From Hyphomicrobiales bacterium (lineage in GTDB: Bacteria > Pseudomonadota > Alphaproteobacteria > Rhizobiales > Xanthobacteraceae), in contig PKXB01000149.1 in assembly GCA_003133345.1 (NCBI GenBank), positions 1-14,055 on the forward strand: a DNA stretch of 14,055 nucleotides, in the 5' to 3' direction. Positions within the stretch are counted from its first letter, which is position 1. Every line of letters begins with the position of its first letter. A program made the position numbers and the translations under genes. The notes below the pieces were generated by a model. The model was not told where the DNA came from. It was given only the letters and a program-made list of their open reading frames with translations, and made no database searches. Shown piece after piece: positions 1 through 6,634 of this stretch.

Positions 1-18
1 CCGTTCTCGCCGCTGGTA

Positions 19-2046
19 TTAGCTCTCACCCTTCTGCTCGCGCTCGCGCAAGTAATCTTCCGTCGTGCGCACCTTCGGGCGCGGTGTGGTGGCGAATGGA
101 TCGAAATTGTCCGCCACCATCGCGTTGACGCGACAGTCGGCGCACATCTTGATGACGTCGAGCCGCTTCTGGGAGTCCTTGAACATCCAGTGCTTGCCTT
201 CGAGCTTTGCCACTACGCGCTCGACCGTGCTTTTCACGCCGAACGGCTTGCCGCAGCGGATGCACTCGAACGGCTCTTCCTGCTTGATGATGCGGCTCAT
301 CGCGGTAGCGCTACGAAAATCGAGCTGCGGCTTCAGGCTGATGACTTTCTCGGGGCAGGTCGCCTGGCAGAGGCCGCACTGAACGCAGGCGTCTTCTGCG
401 AAGCGCAGCATCGGCTTTTCGGGATCGTCCGACAGCGCGCCGGTCGGGCAGGCCGAGACGCAAGAGAGACAAAGCGTGCAGCCCGCGACATTGACCACGA
501 CGGTGCCGAACGGCGCGCCCTGCGGCAGCGGCACGATATCGATCGGGGCAGGCGCCGCCGCGTGCAGCTCGCGCAAGGCATGCCGCACCACGTCGCGCTT
601 GAGGCCTACGGCCGAAAAGGTGGCCGGCTTGGCCGCGCCGTCCATGGATAAAATCGCGCCCAAGGCGTTGCCGAGCGCGTCCGGATCGTCGGTTTCGATT
701 GTCGAGACGCGCGCGCCGCTAAAGCCGAGACCGGACAGGATCGGCTGCGCCAGCGCGATGGTCTTGGCGAGGCCGGCCACATCGTGGCGCGGTTTGGCGC
801 GAATGAGAAAGCGCACCGCCGACGCACCGTAAGCCAATGACGCCGCCACCGCTTCCAGTCCGACCTGCGTTACCTCGTTGACCTGTACCGGCAGCACGTT
901 CGCCGGCAACCCATCGCCATGCCGGGCCAGCGCGTCGATCAGCTCAAGGCCGTGCTCGCCGTCGTGGAACAACACAATAGCCTGCTTGCCGCCGGCTTCG
1001 CGGTAGCCGCCGAGCAGCGCGCGCAGCTTGCGCAACAGCGCGTCGGACGGCGGCAAGGCATAGGCCGCGGCGCCGGTCGGGCAGGCGGCGGCGCATTGAC
1101 CGCAGCCGGCGCAGATGTGCGGATCGATCGCCACATGATCGCCGTTGGGCGCAATGGCGCCGGTCGGACAGAGATCGAGGCAGCGGTGGCAGCCGACGAT
1201 CTTGGAGCGCGAATGCGCGCACAGATCCTCGGTAAACGTAATGTAGCGCGGCTTGTCGAACGTGCCGGTGAGATCGCGCGCCTTGAGCACCGCGCGCAGT
1301 ACCGCGGCGGGATCGCCGGGATCGGCGCGCAAATATCCGTCGCGCAGATCGGCGGCCGGGAACAGCGGCGCGCCGCCGGACAAGTCGATCACGATGTCGC
1401 AACGCGAAGTCGCCCCATTGCGCGCCGGCCCAAATGTGAGTTCGCCGCGCGAGGACGGATTGGGCGCGGCATAGTCGTCGACCGTCAGCTCGAAGGCGCC
1501 GAGATAGCCCTTGGCCTGCCGGATGCTGCCCTTCACCACCGGGAAGTCGGTCACCCGCAGCGGCGGCATGTTGCTGGGCGGCTTGATCAGCACCGTGACG
1601 TCGAGATGATCTTTCAGCAGATTGGCGGCTTCGATCGCCTGTTCGTCCTTGCCGTAAATGAGCGTCACGCCGTCGCTGGTCAGCGGAACGAAGGCGAAGT
1701 TCGGCGTGGGCTCCGCGCTGGCGGCGATCAGCGCCGCCATCTTCGGGCCGGCCGCTTTGGCGTCTTTCGACCAGCCGGCAGTCTCGCGAATATTGACGAA
1801 TGTGATCTTGCCGCTGTCCTTGATCTCGCTGGCCACCTCGTCGAATAGCGGCGCTTCCTGCGTGCAGGCCATGGTGAGCGGCGCGCCACCGGCCGCCAAT
1901 TTGCGAAAGCGATCGAGCTCGGCGCGGCAAAGCTGGCGGCCTTCGACGACATCCGCGCCGCGGCAGACCCGCGCCACCGCTTCGCCATCGAGCGGCATCG
2001 TGTCTTCGCAGGAACAGATCAGGATTTTACGCGGCCGTTCGGCCAT
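19..2046 (-). CDS. Multi-cluster 4Fe-4S protein with HdrA/MvhD-like segments (675 aa)
   Basis: Cytoplasmic iron-sulfur protein, probably an electron carrier or maturation partner of the nearby formate dehydrogenase. Four ferredoxin-type motifs are visible: Cys276/286/289/293 (unusual first spacing, C-x9-C-x2-C-x3-CP), Cys312/315/318/322, Cys523/526/529/533 and Cys554/557/560/564. A further Cys595-x2-Cys598 and Cys635-x2-Cys638 near the C-terminus could bind metal. Residues 1-110 (CSC at 11-13, ACTQEAPLF near 60-68, NIRETAGWS near 85-93) resemble the N-terminal region of heterodisulfide reductase HdrA. Residues 355-460 resemble the MvhD fold without its cysteines. There is no signal peptide or membrane segment. 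The start is the ATG at 2046, preceded by AAAAGG; it is divergent from the DUF operon at 2200. Annotation pipelines usually call such proteins simply 4Fe-4S binding protein. The Fe-S call is secure; the HdrA/MvhD resemblance is from memory of the families and the role is inferred. Confidence 0.9.
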   Translation of the reverse strand: MAERPRKILICSCEDTMPLDGEAVARVCRGADVVEGRQLCRAELDRFRKLAAGGAPLTMACTQEAPLFDEVASEIKDSGKITFVNIRETAGWSKDAKAAGPKMAALIAASAEPTPNFAFVPLTSDGVTLIYGKDEQAIEAANLLKDHLDVTVLIKPPSNMPPLRVTDFPVVKGSIRQAKGYLGAFELTVDDYAAPNPSSRGELTFGPARNGATSRCDIVIDLSGGAPLFPAADLRDGYLRADPGDPAAVLRAVLKARDLTGTFDKPRYITFTEDLCAHSRSKIVGCHRCLDLCPTGAIAPNGDHVAIDPHICAGCGQCAAACPTGAAAYALPPSDALLRKLRALLGGYREAGGKQAIVLFHDGEHGLELIDALARHGDGLPANVLPVQVNEVTQVGLEAVAASLAYGASAVRFLIRAKPRHDVAGLAKTIALAQPILSGLGFSGARVSTIETDDPDALGNALGAILSMDGAAKPATFSAVGLKRDVVRHALRELHAAAPAPIDIVPLPQGAPFGTVVVNVAGCTLCLSCVSACPTGALSDDPEKPMLRFAEDACVQCGLCQATCPEKVISLKPQLDFRSATAMSRIIKQEEPFECIRCGKPFGVKSTVERVVAKLEGKHWMFKDSQKRLDVIKMCADCRVNAMVADNFDPFATTPRPKVRTTEDYLREREQKGES

Positions 2047-2086
2047 CGGGCTTACAAACCTTTTCGCGTGTCCCCGCGTTTTGCAG

Positions 2087-2116
2087 GCGAAATGCCGCCT
2101 AAGGCGTCGCTTTCGC
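2087..2116. other. Inverted repeat in the divergent intergenic region
   Basis: GCGAAA (2087-2092) pairs with TTTCGC (2111-2116), and inside it CGCC (2096-2099) pairs with GGCG (2103-2106) around a TAA loop. It could be a stem-loop in the 5' leader of the minus-strand Fe-S gene or an operator. No U-run follows, so it is not an intrinsic terminator. Confidence 0.35.
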
Positions 2117-2162
2117 TCTTATTCCTCGCGGCCGCGGGCTGGGCCTCGAGACCCCCTGAGCG

Positions 2163-2172
2163 TATAATTATA
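2163..2172. promoter_or_regulatory. Self-complementary -10-like sequence between divergent genes
   Basis: TATAATTATA is its own reverse complement, so it presents a perfect TATAAT hexamer on both strands in the gap between the minus-strand Fe-S gene and the plus-strand operon beginning at 2200. On the plus strand it lies 31 nt before the first ATG. I see no convincing -35 box at 17 nt on either side, so this is a candidate core promoter only. Confidence 0.4.
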
Positions 2173-2199
2173 AGTAATCAAATGAGAAAGTAACAGCCA

Positions 2200-2952
2200 A
2201 TGCCGACGGAGACGCGAGATCGCCTGCTAGCGCCGGAACTCACGCTGCCGCCGCCGTTCACGCTGGTGCGCCTGCGCGAATTGGGCGACGCCTTCGCGCA
2301 TGCAAAATCGATCGCGGCCGAGCAGGGCGCCGGCACGCTGGTCTATGTCGGGCGCTTCGATCTCGCCGAATTCGCCGTGGTGCTGGAGCCGGACGAGCCT
2401 CTGGCGCAGGCGCGTGGTGCGTTCTATGCCGGCATGGCGGCGCTGGCCGATGCGCTCGCCGCCCACGCGCAACCGGAAACCGCCATCACCATCGACTGGC
2501 CGGATTCGATCGCGGTCAATCATGGGCTGGTGGGCGGCGGGCGGCTGGCGTGGCCAAAAGGAATAAGCGAGGACGAAACGCCGCCGTGGCTGGTGTTCGG
2601 CGCCATGATCCGCACGGTCTCGATGAGCGGCTCCGAGCCCGGCTTGAACCCGCTGGTCACCGCGCTGGAGGAGGAAGGCTTCACCGACGCCATGTCCGAC
2701 CAGGTGGTGGAGAGTTTCGGCCGCCATTTCATGGTCGCCATCGATGCCTGGCAGGAGCACGGCTTCGGCGCGGTGGTGCGCAGCTATCTGGAGCGGCTGC
2801 CGGCCGAGCCGGGCCTGCGCCGCGACATCGACGAGAACGGCGATCTGCTGCTGCGCCGCATGGGCAAGGTCGAGGTCGAGCGCAAAGCGCTGCTGGCGCG
2901 GCTGGCCAAGCCGGCCTGGTTCGATCCGGTAGCGAAGGGGCCGCGTTCGTGA
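2200..2952 (+). CDS. Biotin/lipoate-protein ligase-like protein, degenerate (250 aa)
   Basis: Resembles the biotin/lipoate A/B protein ligase fold. Residues 97-118 give the hallmark block: WPDSI at 100-104 replaces the family WPND-[IV], followed by a glycine run and Arg at 112-115. In BirA and LplA this block carries a catalytic Lys (the K in RK-x-x-G); here the aligned position is Leu or Gly, and no RGRxGR-type nucleotide loop is visible near residues 45-60. The C-terminal part (about 170-245) is a helical extension of the kind annotated DUF4444. It is the first gene of a five-gene overlapping operon, and no lipoyl or biotinyl acceptor domain is encoded nearby. The SD is weak (GAGAAAG, about 9 nt before the ATG). 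The family call is fairly good; catalytic activity is doubtful. A role in formate dehydrogenase biogenesis is inferred from context only. Confidence 0.8.
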   Translation: MPTETRDRLLAPELTLPPPFTLVRLRELGDAFAHAKSIAAEQGAGTLVYVGRFDLAEFAVVLEPDEPLAQARGAFYAGMAALADALAAHAQPETAITIDWPDSIAVNHGLVGGGRLAWPKGISEDETPPWLVFGAMIRTVSMSGSEPGLNPLVTALEEEGFTDAMSDQVVESFGRHFMVAIDAWQEHGFGAVVRSYLERLPAEPGLRRDIDENGDLLLRRMGKVEVERKALLARLAKPAWFDPVAKGPRS

Positions 2953-3491
2953 AGCTGTTGCGCACCATACGGCTCGATCCTTCCGACACCTTCGTGTTCG
3001 AGAAGGCGGCCGAGCCCGGCGAATGGGCGGTGTCGGGCGCGTTTGTGTTCTGGAACACGGATGCCGCCGCGCTCGCGGGCAAGGCGCGCTCGGCGTTTCG
3101 CGGCGGATTTCTCGGCGTGGCCTCGCTCGGCTGGTCGACGCTGGTGCAGATCGTCGAGGCCAGCTCCGACGATCGGCTGGCTGTCATCGATACGCTGGCG
3201 AAGCAACTCGTCGCAAATTTTGGCGCGCCCACGATTGAGGACGCGGTCGCCGCGGCGGAAGAAGAAGTCGCATTCGCGGAGTCGCTGTGCAGTCAGCCGC
3301 AGGATACGCTGGTCGCCGTGCATCGCGTCTTCGAGGACGGCGCGGTGCGCGAAACGTTTCGTACGCTGCGCCCGCGCGCGGGACAAAAGCCGGCGCGGGC
3401 ATTCTCCTTTCTTGAAGTCGCGGGCGAGGAAGACGAGCAACCGATTGAGGCCGTCGATCTGGTCGGCTTGGCCGAGCGGGAGCGCAAATGA
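2949..3491 (+). CDS. DUF6505 family protein (180 aa)
   Basis: A conserved protein of unknown function, which I recognise as the DUF6505 family found beside alphaproteobacterial formate dehydrogenase genes. The start is taken as GTG at 2949, which overlaps the TGA of the preceding gene (GTGA) and has a good SD (GAAGGGG, 2934-2940) 8 nt upstream; the open frame extends further 5' but there lies inside the ligase-like gene. The predicted product begins with a short basic stretch (VKLLRTIRLDPSD), shows alternating beta-like hydrophobic segments (about residues 18-65), a helical acidic segment rich in Glu (about 96-112) and a Glu/Asp-rich C-terminus. There is no signal peptide, membrane span or cysteine cluster. 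It ends in a 4-nt ATGA overlap with the DUF6352 gene. The function is unknown; probably a cytoplasmic accessory factor. Confidence 0.78.
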   Translation: MKLLRTIRLDPSDTFVFEKAAEPGEWAVSGAFVFWNTDAAALAGKARSAFRGGFLGVASLGWSTLVQIVEASSDDRLAVIDTLAKQLVANFGAPTIEDAVAAAEEEVAFAESLCSQPQDTLVAVHRVFEDGAVRETFRTLRPRAGQKPARAFSFLEVAGEEDEQPIEAVDLVGLAERERK

Positions 3492-4495
3492 ACGATTTCT
3501 GGATTTCCTGCGGCCACCATCTGCTCGACCGCGACGAAGGCGGCGGGCTCAAGGTGACCGACGATTTCCTGAAAGTCTATCTGGCGCGGCCGGAGCTGAT
3601 CCCGCCGCCGGAGGCTTGCGCGGTCGAGCGCACGTTGTACGCTGCGCTGCTCGCCGATCCGCGCATGCCGGTGGCCGCGTCCGACATCGCGGCGATCGCC
3701 GATGCCGACGCGCGCGAAAACTGGCAAATGCTGATCGTCTTCCGCGACCACCTGCTGCGCCATAAGACGCTGGAAGCCGCCTATGCCGATCTGGTGCGCA
3801 AGGGCATCGGAAAAACGCCGCCATTGTTCGTCAATCAGCTGGTGCACGTGATTCTGCGTAACGCGCTCGACGGCGTGACCGACGCGCGCGTGGTGCGCGC
3901 GGCCGAACTGTTCTTCCGCACCCAGCGCGTGACCTTGCACGAGAACTCATTGCTCGCGGCCGATGAAGAAACCATCGGCGGCGTCAATACGGCGCCGGTA
4001 ACGCCGCTGGTCTCGATGCTGGGCATTCCGGCCGAAGCCGAGATCGACGTCCTCAACGACGACAACGCCGAAAACTATTGGGAACGCAGCGACCAGTTCG
4101 ACATGGCGATCGATCTGACCGGCGGGCATTCGGGGCTGGTTGCGCTGGCCGAGGCGATGCGGCGCTGGATCGTGCATGTGCTGGGCGTCGAGGTGACGAT
4201 CGAGCCGCTCACCGAGCTGCGCGACGCGCCGCTCTCCTGGTATGTTGGGCTCGATGCCGATGCCACCCGGATCGGCGACCGGTTGTGGAACGAGGCGGAT
4301 ATCGACGAAGCGGCCATGGCGGGCGTGATCGGACTGTTCGCGCTTACGTTCCGCGATCCATCGATTATGCTGGACAAGGTCAAAGGCGAGCCGGTCTACC
4401 TGATCCTGGCCATGACACCGGACAAGACCATCCGCATGAAACCGCAGAATCTGGTCACCGGCCTGCCGATCCGGTATCTGGAGGCGGTCAGTTGA
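3488..4495 (+). CDS. DUF6352 family protein (335 aa)
   Basis: A conserved protein of unknown function, recognised as DUF6352. The N-terminus carries the motif FWISCGHHLL (residues 4-13), whose Cys8, His10 and His11 form a plausible metal or cofactor site. The middle (about 125-165) has a helical segment ending in FFRTQRVTLHENSLLAADEE, and the C-terminal half (about 200-335) mixes helices and strands with repeated Asp/Glu. There is no signal peptide or membrane span, so it is probably cytoplasmic. It starts at the ATG overlapping the DUF6505 stop (ATGA) and ends in a TTGA overlap with the DUF3305 gene, so all these products are likely made together. The length and start are well fixed by the overlaps; biochemical function is not known. 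Confidence 0.8.
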   Translation: MNDFWISCGHHLLDRDEGGGLKVTDDFLKVYLARPELIPPPEACAVERTLYAALLADPRMPVAASDIAAIADADARENWQMLIVFRDHLLRHKTLEAAYADLVRKGIGKTPPLFVNQLVHVILRNALDGVTDARVVRAAELFFRTQRVTLHENSLLAADEETIGGVNTAPVTPLVSMLGIPAEAEIDVLNDDNAENYWERSDQFDMAIDLTGGHSGLVALAEAMRRWIVHVLGVEVTIEPLTELRDAPLSWYVGLDADATRIGDRLWNEADIDEAAMAGVIGLFALTFRDPSIMLDKVKGEPVYLILAMTPDKTIRMKPQNLVTGLPIRYLEAVS

Positions 4496-5010
4496 GCGCC
4501 GTACCTTCATTGGCAAGTATTCCAGTCGGCGTCGTGGTCGAACGCAGCAAGAGCGCGAGCCAATGGACGGATTATTATTGGCGTCCGGCCGGCGTGCTGG
4601 CGGGCGTGCCGGAAACGCCGCCCTGGAGCAAGCTGTCCGACGACGGCGATCGCGTCAGTTTTTACGTCGGCGCCGCACAGATCGATTTGTATCGCACCGA
4701 AACCGCCAATTATCGCGATAATCTCCAATTTGAAACGCCGCTGCTGTGGATCATTTTGCGGCCGACTGAAGCCGATCCGCCCTATGAGCTGGCGGCGGTC
4801 ACGGCGGACCCGGCCGAAGGCGAGGCGATGACCGAATCCGGCGCCAATCTCGTGGGCACGGTGGAGATGCCGGAGGCGATGCAGGAAACGATTGCGGCCT
4901 TCGTCGCCGAGCACCATGTCGAGCAGGTGTTCGTGAAACGAAAGCGAGATCGCGCCAATCCGGAAGCAATGGCGCGGCGTGGACCTCCAATGGGTGGGGG
5001 CCGAAAATGA
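4492..5010 (+). CDS. DUF3305 domain protein (172 aa, TTG start)
   Basis: Recognised as DUF3305, a family repeatedly seen beside formate dehydrogenase genes in alpha- and betaproteobacteria. The core includes IPVGVVVERSKSASQWTDYYW (about residues 9-29), YVGAAQIDLYRTETANYRDN (about 56-75) and a Pro-rich PLLWIILRP stretch. The C-terminus is basic (KRKRDRANPEAMARRG). I place the start at TTG 4492, which overlaps the DUF6352 TGA (TTGA) and sits 7 nt after GGAGG (4480-4484); no in-frame ATG or GTG lies near, and the upstream open frame is a shadow inside DUF6352. It ends in an ATGA overlap with DUF3306. Probably cytoplasmic, with no known activity; its constant pairing with DUF3306 suggests that the two products act together. 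Confidence 0.85.
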   Translation: MSAVPSLASIPVGVVVERSKSASQWTDYYWRPAGVLAGVPETPPWSKLSDDGDRVSFYVGAAQIDLYRTETANYRDNLQFETPLLWIILRPTEADPPYELAAVTADPAEGEAMTESGANLVGTVEMPEAMQETIAAFVAEHHVEQVFVKRKRDRANPEAMARRGPPMGGGRK

Positions 5011-5702
5011 GAGATCAGGAAAATTTCCTTTCGCGCTGGTCGCGCCGTAAGCGCGACACCGCCAACGAGAATGCGCAACCGGACAAGCCTGCCGCCACCT
5101 GTCCGGACAAGCCGGCGGAGCCGGGTCCGGATGCGACGCCTGCCGTTGCCGGGACGACGCCCGCCGCGGCGAGTGCGCCGGAAATCGACCTGACCAAGCT
5201 TCCGTCGCTCGATTCGATCGGCGCCAATACCGACATCCGTGTTTTTCTGCAGCCCGGTGTGCCGTCGGCGCTCAAGCATGCGGCGCTCCGGCGCGCCTGG
5301 TCGGCCGATCCCGCCATTCGCGACTACATTGGACCGGCGGAATACGCGTGGGATTTCACCGATCCCAAGGCAATGCCGGGTTTCGGCAATCTCGGTCCGG
5401 ACGTCGACGTCAAGAAGCTCGTCGCCGAGATTTTCCGCGGCATGGCGCCGGAAGGTGAATCGCCGGCGGATACGCCCGCTCCCGCGCCGTCTTCGGCGCA
5501 GCGATCGGATAAATCAGACACCGTTGCTGACGTTTCAGCGGCAAGAGAACCGGCGACGGTGCAATCGGAACATCTTGCAGCGGCGCCGGAACCAAACGAA
5601 TTGGTGCAGCACGGAAGAAATATTGCGACGCAACAGGGCGATACCAAAGTCGAAACGACAGACGTGAAAATTCGGCGTCACGGCGGCGCGATGCCGGAAT
5701 GA
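5007..5702 (+). CDS. DUF3306 domain protein (231 aa)
   Basis: Recognised as DUF3306. The N-terminal signature NFLSRWSRRKRD (residues 6-17) is basic and typical. Residues 20-58 are Pro/Ala-rich and probably disordered. A conserved core runs about 59-148, with EIDLTKLPSLDS, the DIRVFLQPGVP segment and AEYAWDFTDP. Residues 150-220 are again low-complexity, acidic and Ala/Pro/Glu/Thr-rich, and the protein ends with the family-like RHGGAMPE. No signal peptide or membrane span. It starts at an ATG overlapping the DUF3305 stop, with GGGTGGGGG before it, and is the last gene of the overlapping set. A gap of 110 nt separates it from the TorD-like gene. Its function is unknown; the architecture (short folded core with flexible tails) would suit an adaptor. 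Confidence 0.85.
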   Translation: MRDQENFLSRWSRRKRDTANENAQPDKPAATCPDKPAEPGPDATPAVAGTTPAAASAPEIDLTKLPSLDSIGANTDIRVFLQPGVPSALKHAALRRAWSADPAIRDYIGPAEYAWDFTDPKAMPGFGNLGPDVDVKKLVAEIFRGMAPEGESPADTPAPAPSSAQRSDKSDTVADVSAAREPATVQSEHLAAAPEPNELVQHGRNIATQQGDTKVETTDVKIRRHGGAMPE

Positions 5703-5812
5703 TTATCTCGGAATAGTGTTCCCTCTTATAGCCTGAAGCTATTGACCCACTCTTCGGTGGGCCGCTAGGCTTACTTCATAATAATTTGCAAAAACAATAA
5801 GAAGAAACAGGG
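5703..5812 (+). promoter_or_regulatory. AT-rich leader and inverted repeats before the formate dehydrogenase operon
   Basis: Three short inverted repeats stand in a row: GGAA/TTCC (5710-5713 with 5719-5722), ATAGC/GCTAT (5728-5732 with 5738-5742) and CCCAC/GTGGG (5746-5750 with 5757-5761). AGCCT (5730-5734) could instead pair with AGGCT (5767-5771) around the third stem. TTGACC at 5742-5747 is -35-like, with only a weak -10 at 17 nt; CATAAT at 5777-5782 is another -10-like element. No U-run follows any stem, so intrinsic termination after DUF3306 is not shown. This is the best place for an operon promoter or operator, but no box is certain. Confidence 0.4.
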
Positions 5813-6589
5813 ATGAGGGAACCCGGATTATCCGAAGCGATACGCGCCGCCGGCGGCGTCGGCGAGCTTGCGCGCCAAGTCGGTATTTCCCAACCGTCCG
5901 TTTCCAATTGGTCTCGCATTCCGGCGGAACGCGTGGTCTCGGTCGAAGCCGTCACCGGAGTCGATCGCGCCATCCTGCGCCCCGATCTTTACAGCGGACA
6001 AAAGATGGCCGGCGACATCGATGAAGTGGATGCTGCACGCGCGCAGGAATATGCGCTGATCGCCGCGCTGCTCACGCGCGCGCCGGATGCGCAACTGTTG
6101 TCCAATTTGTCCGAGCTGCGCGCCGATCCGACACCGCTGGGCCTCGCCCATGCCGCACTCGCGCAAGCCGCCAGCGACACTTCCGCCGAACGCGTCGAAC
6201 GCGAGTATTTCGATCTGTTCATCGGTCTCGGCCGCGGCGAGTTGATGCCCTACGCTTCTTACTATCTCACTGGCTTCCTGCATGACCGTCCGCTGGCGCG
6301 GCTGCGCGAGGATCTCAGTGCTATCGGGATTGCGCGCGCCGAGGGCATATTCGAGCCGGAGGATCACGCCGGAATTCTGTGCGAGATCATGGCGGGACTG
6401 GCGAGCAATCGTCTGGCGGCGCCGCCGGAATCCGATCGCATGATTTTTGAAAAACATATGGCGCCATGGATCGGCCGCTTCTTCACCGATCTGGAGCGCG
6501 CCGAGACAGCTAATTTCTACCGCGCGCTGGGGACGCTCGGCCGGGTGTTCATGGACATCGAAGCTGAGGCTTTCGACCTGCCCGGCTAG
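5813..6589 (+). CDS. TorD-family chaperone with N-terminal Cro/YdaS-like helix-turn-helix (258 aa)
   Basis: Probably the dedicated chaperone of the molybdopterin subunit encoded downstream: TorD-type proteins bind the twin-arginine leader and the apoenzyme until bis-MGD is inserted. Residues about 70-255 show TorD features: EYFDLFIGLGRGELMPYASYY (131-151) and EPEDHAGILCEIMAGL (181-196). Residues 5-60 are a separate domain: RAAGGVGELARQVGISQPSV (11-30) followed by SNWSRIPAER and VEAVTGVDRAILRPDLY, the pattern of Cro/YdaS-like DNA-binding proteins. The start is ATG 5813 (AGGG just upstream); an internal ATG at 6005 (Met65) would give a conventional TorD without the HTH but has a poor SD. First gene of the fdh operon, 45 nt before the Tat peptide gene. 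The two-domain layout suggests a chaperone that may also bind DNA, which is inference. Confidence 0.88.
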   Translation: MREPGLSEAIRAAGGVGELARQVGISQPSVSNWSRIPAERVVSVEAVTGVDRAILRPDLYSGQKMAGDIDEVDAARAQEYALIAALLTRAPDAQLLSNLSELRADPTPLGLAHAALAQAASDTSAERVEREYFDLFIGLGRGELMPYASYYLTGFLHDRPLARLREDLSAIGIARAEGIFEPEDHAGILCEIMAGLASNRLAAPPESDRMIFEKHMAPWIGRFFTDLERAETANFYRALGTLGRVFMDIEAEAFDLPG

Positions 6590-6605
6590 GGCATGCGAAG
6601 GGACT

Positions 6606-6619
6606 GAATTGGAAAATTC
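6606..6619 (+). other. Small hairpin just before a strong SD
   Basis: GAATT (6606-6610) and AATTC (6615-6619) flank a GGAA loop of GNRA form, one base before the AGGAGG SD (6621-6626) of the 67-aa Tat peptide gene. It could modulate ribosome access or be a chance palindrome. Confidence 0.25.
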
Positions 6620-6634
6620 GAGGAGGGAACGGCG

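Noticed and set aside
919..1848. 309-codon plus-strand open frame inside the Fe-S protein gene
   Set aside because: Antisense shadow of a gene with clear cysteine motifs; low-complexity Arg/Gly/Ala translation.
944..1930. 328-codon minus-strand open frame in a second frame
   Set aside because: Same strand as the Fe-S gene but frame-shifted inside it; Arg-rich translation with no recognisable domain and no sign of a frameshift in the main gene.
2168..2181. FNR/FixK-like box TTATA-N4-ATCAA
   Set aside because: Only the right half-site fits the TTGAT-N4-ATCAA consensus; the left half matches at two of five positions, and the site overlaps the -10-like sequence.
5746..5761. CCCAC/GTGGG hairpin as terminator of the DUF operon
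   Set aside because: No U-run follows the stem, so it is listed as a possible regulatory repeat instead.
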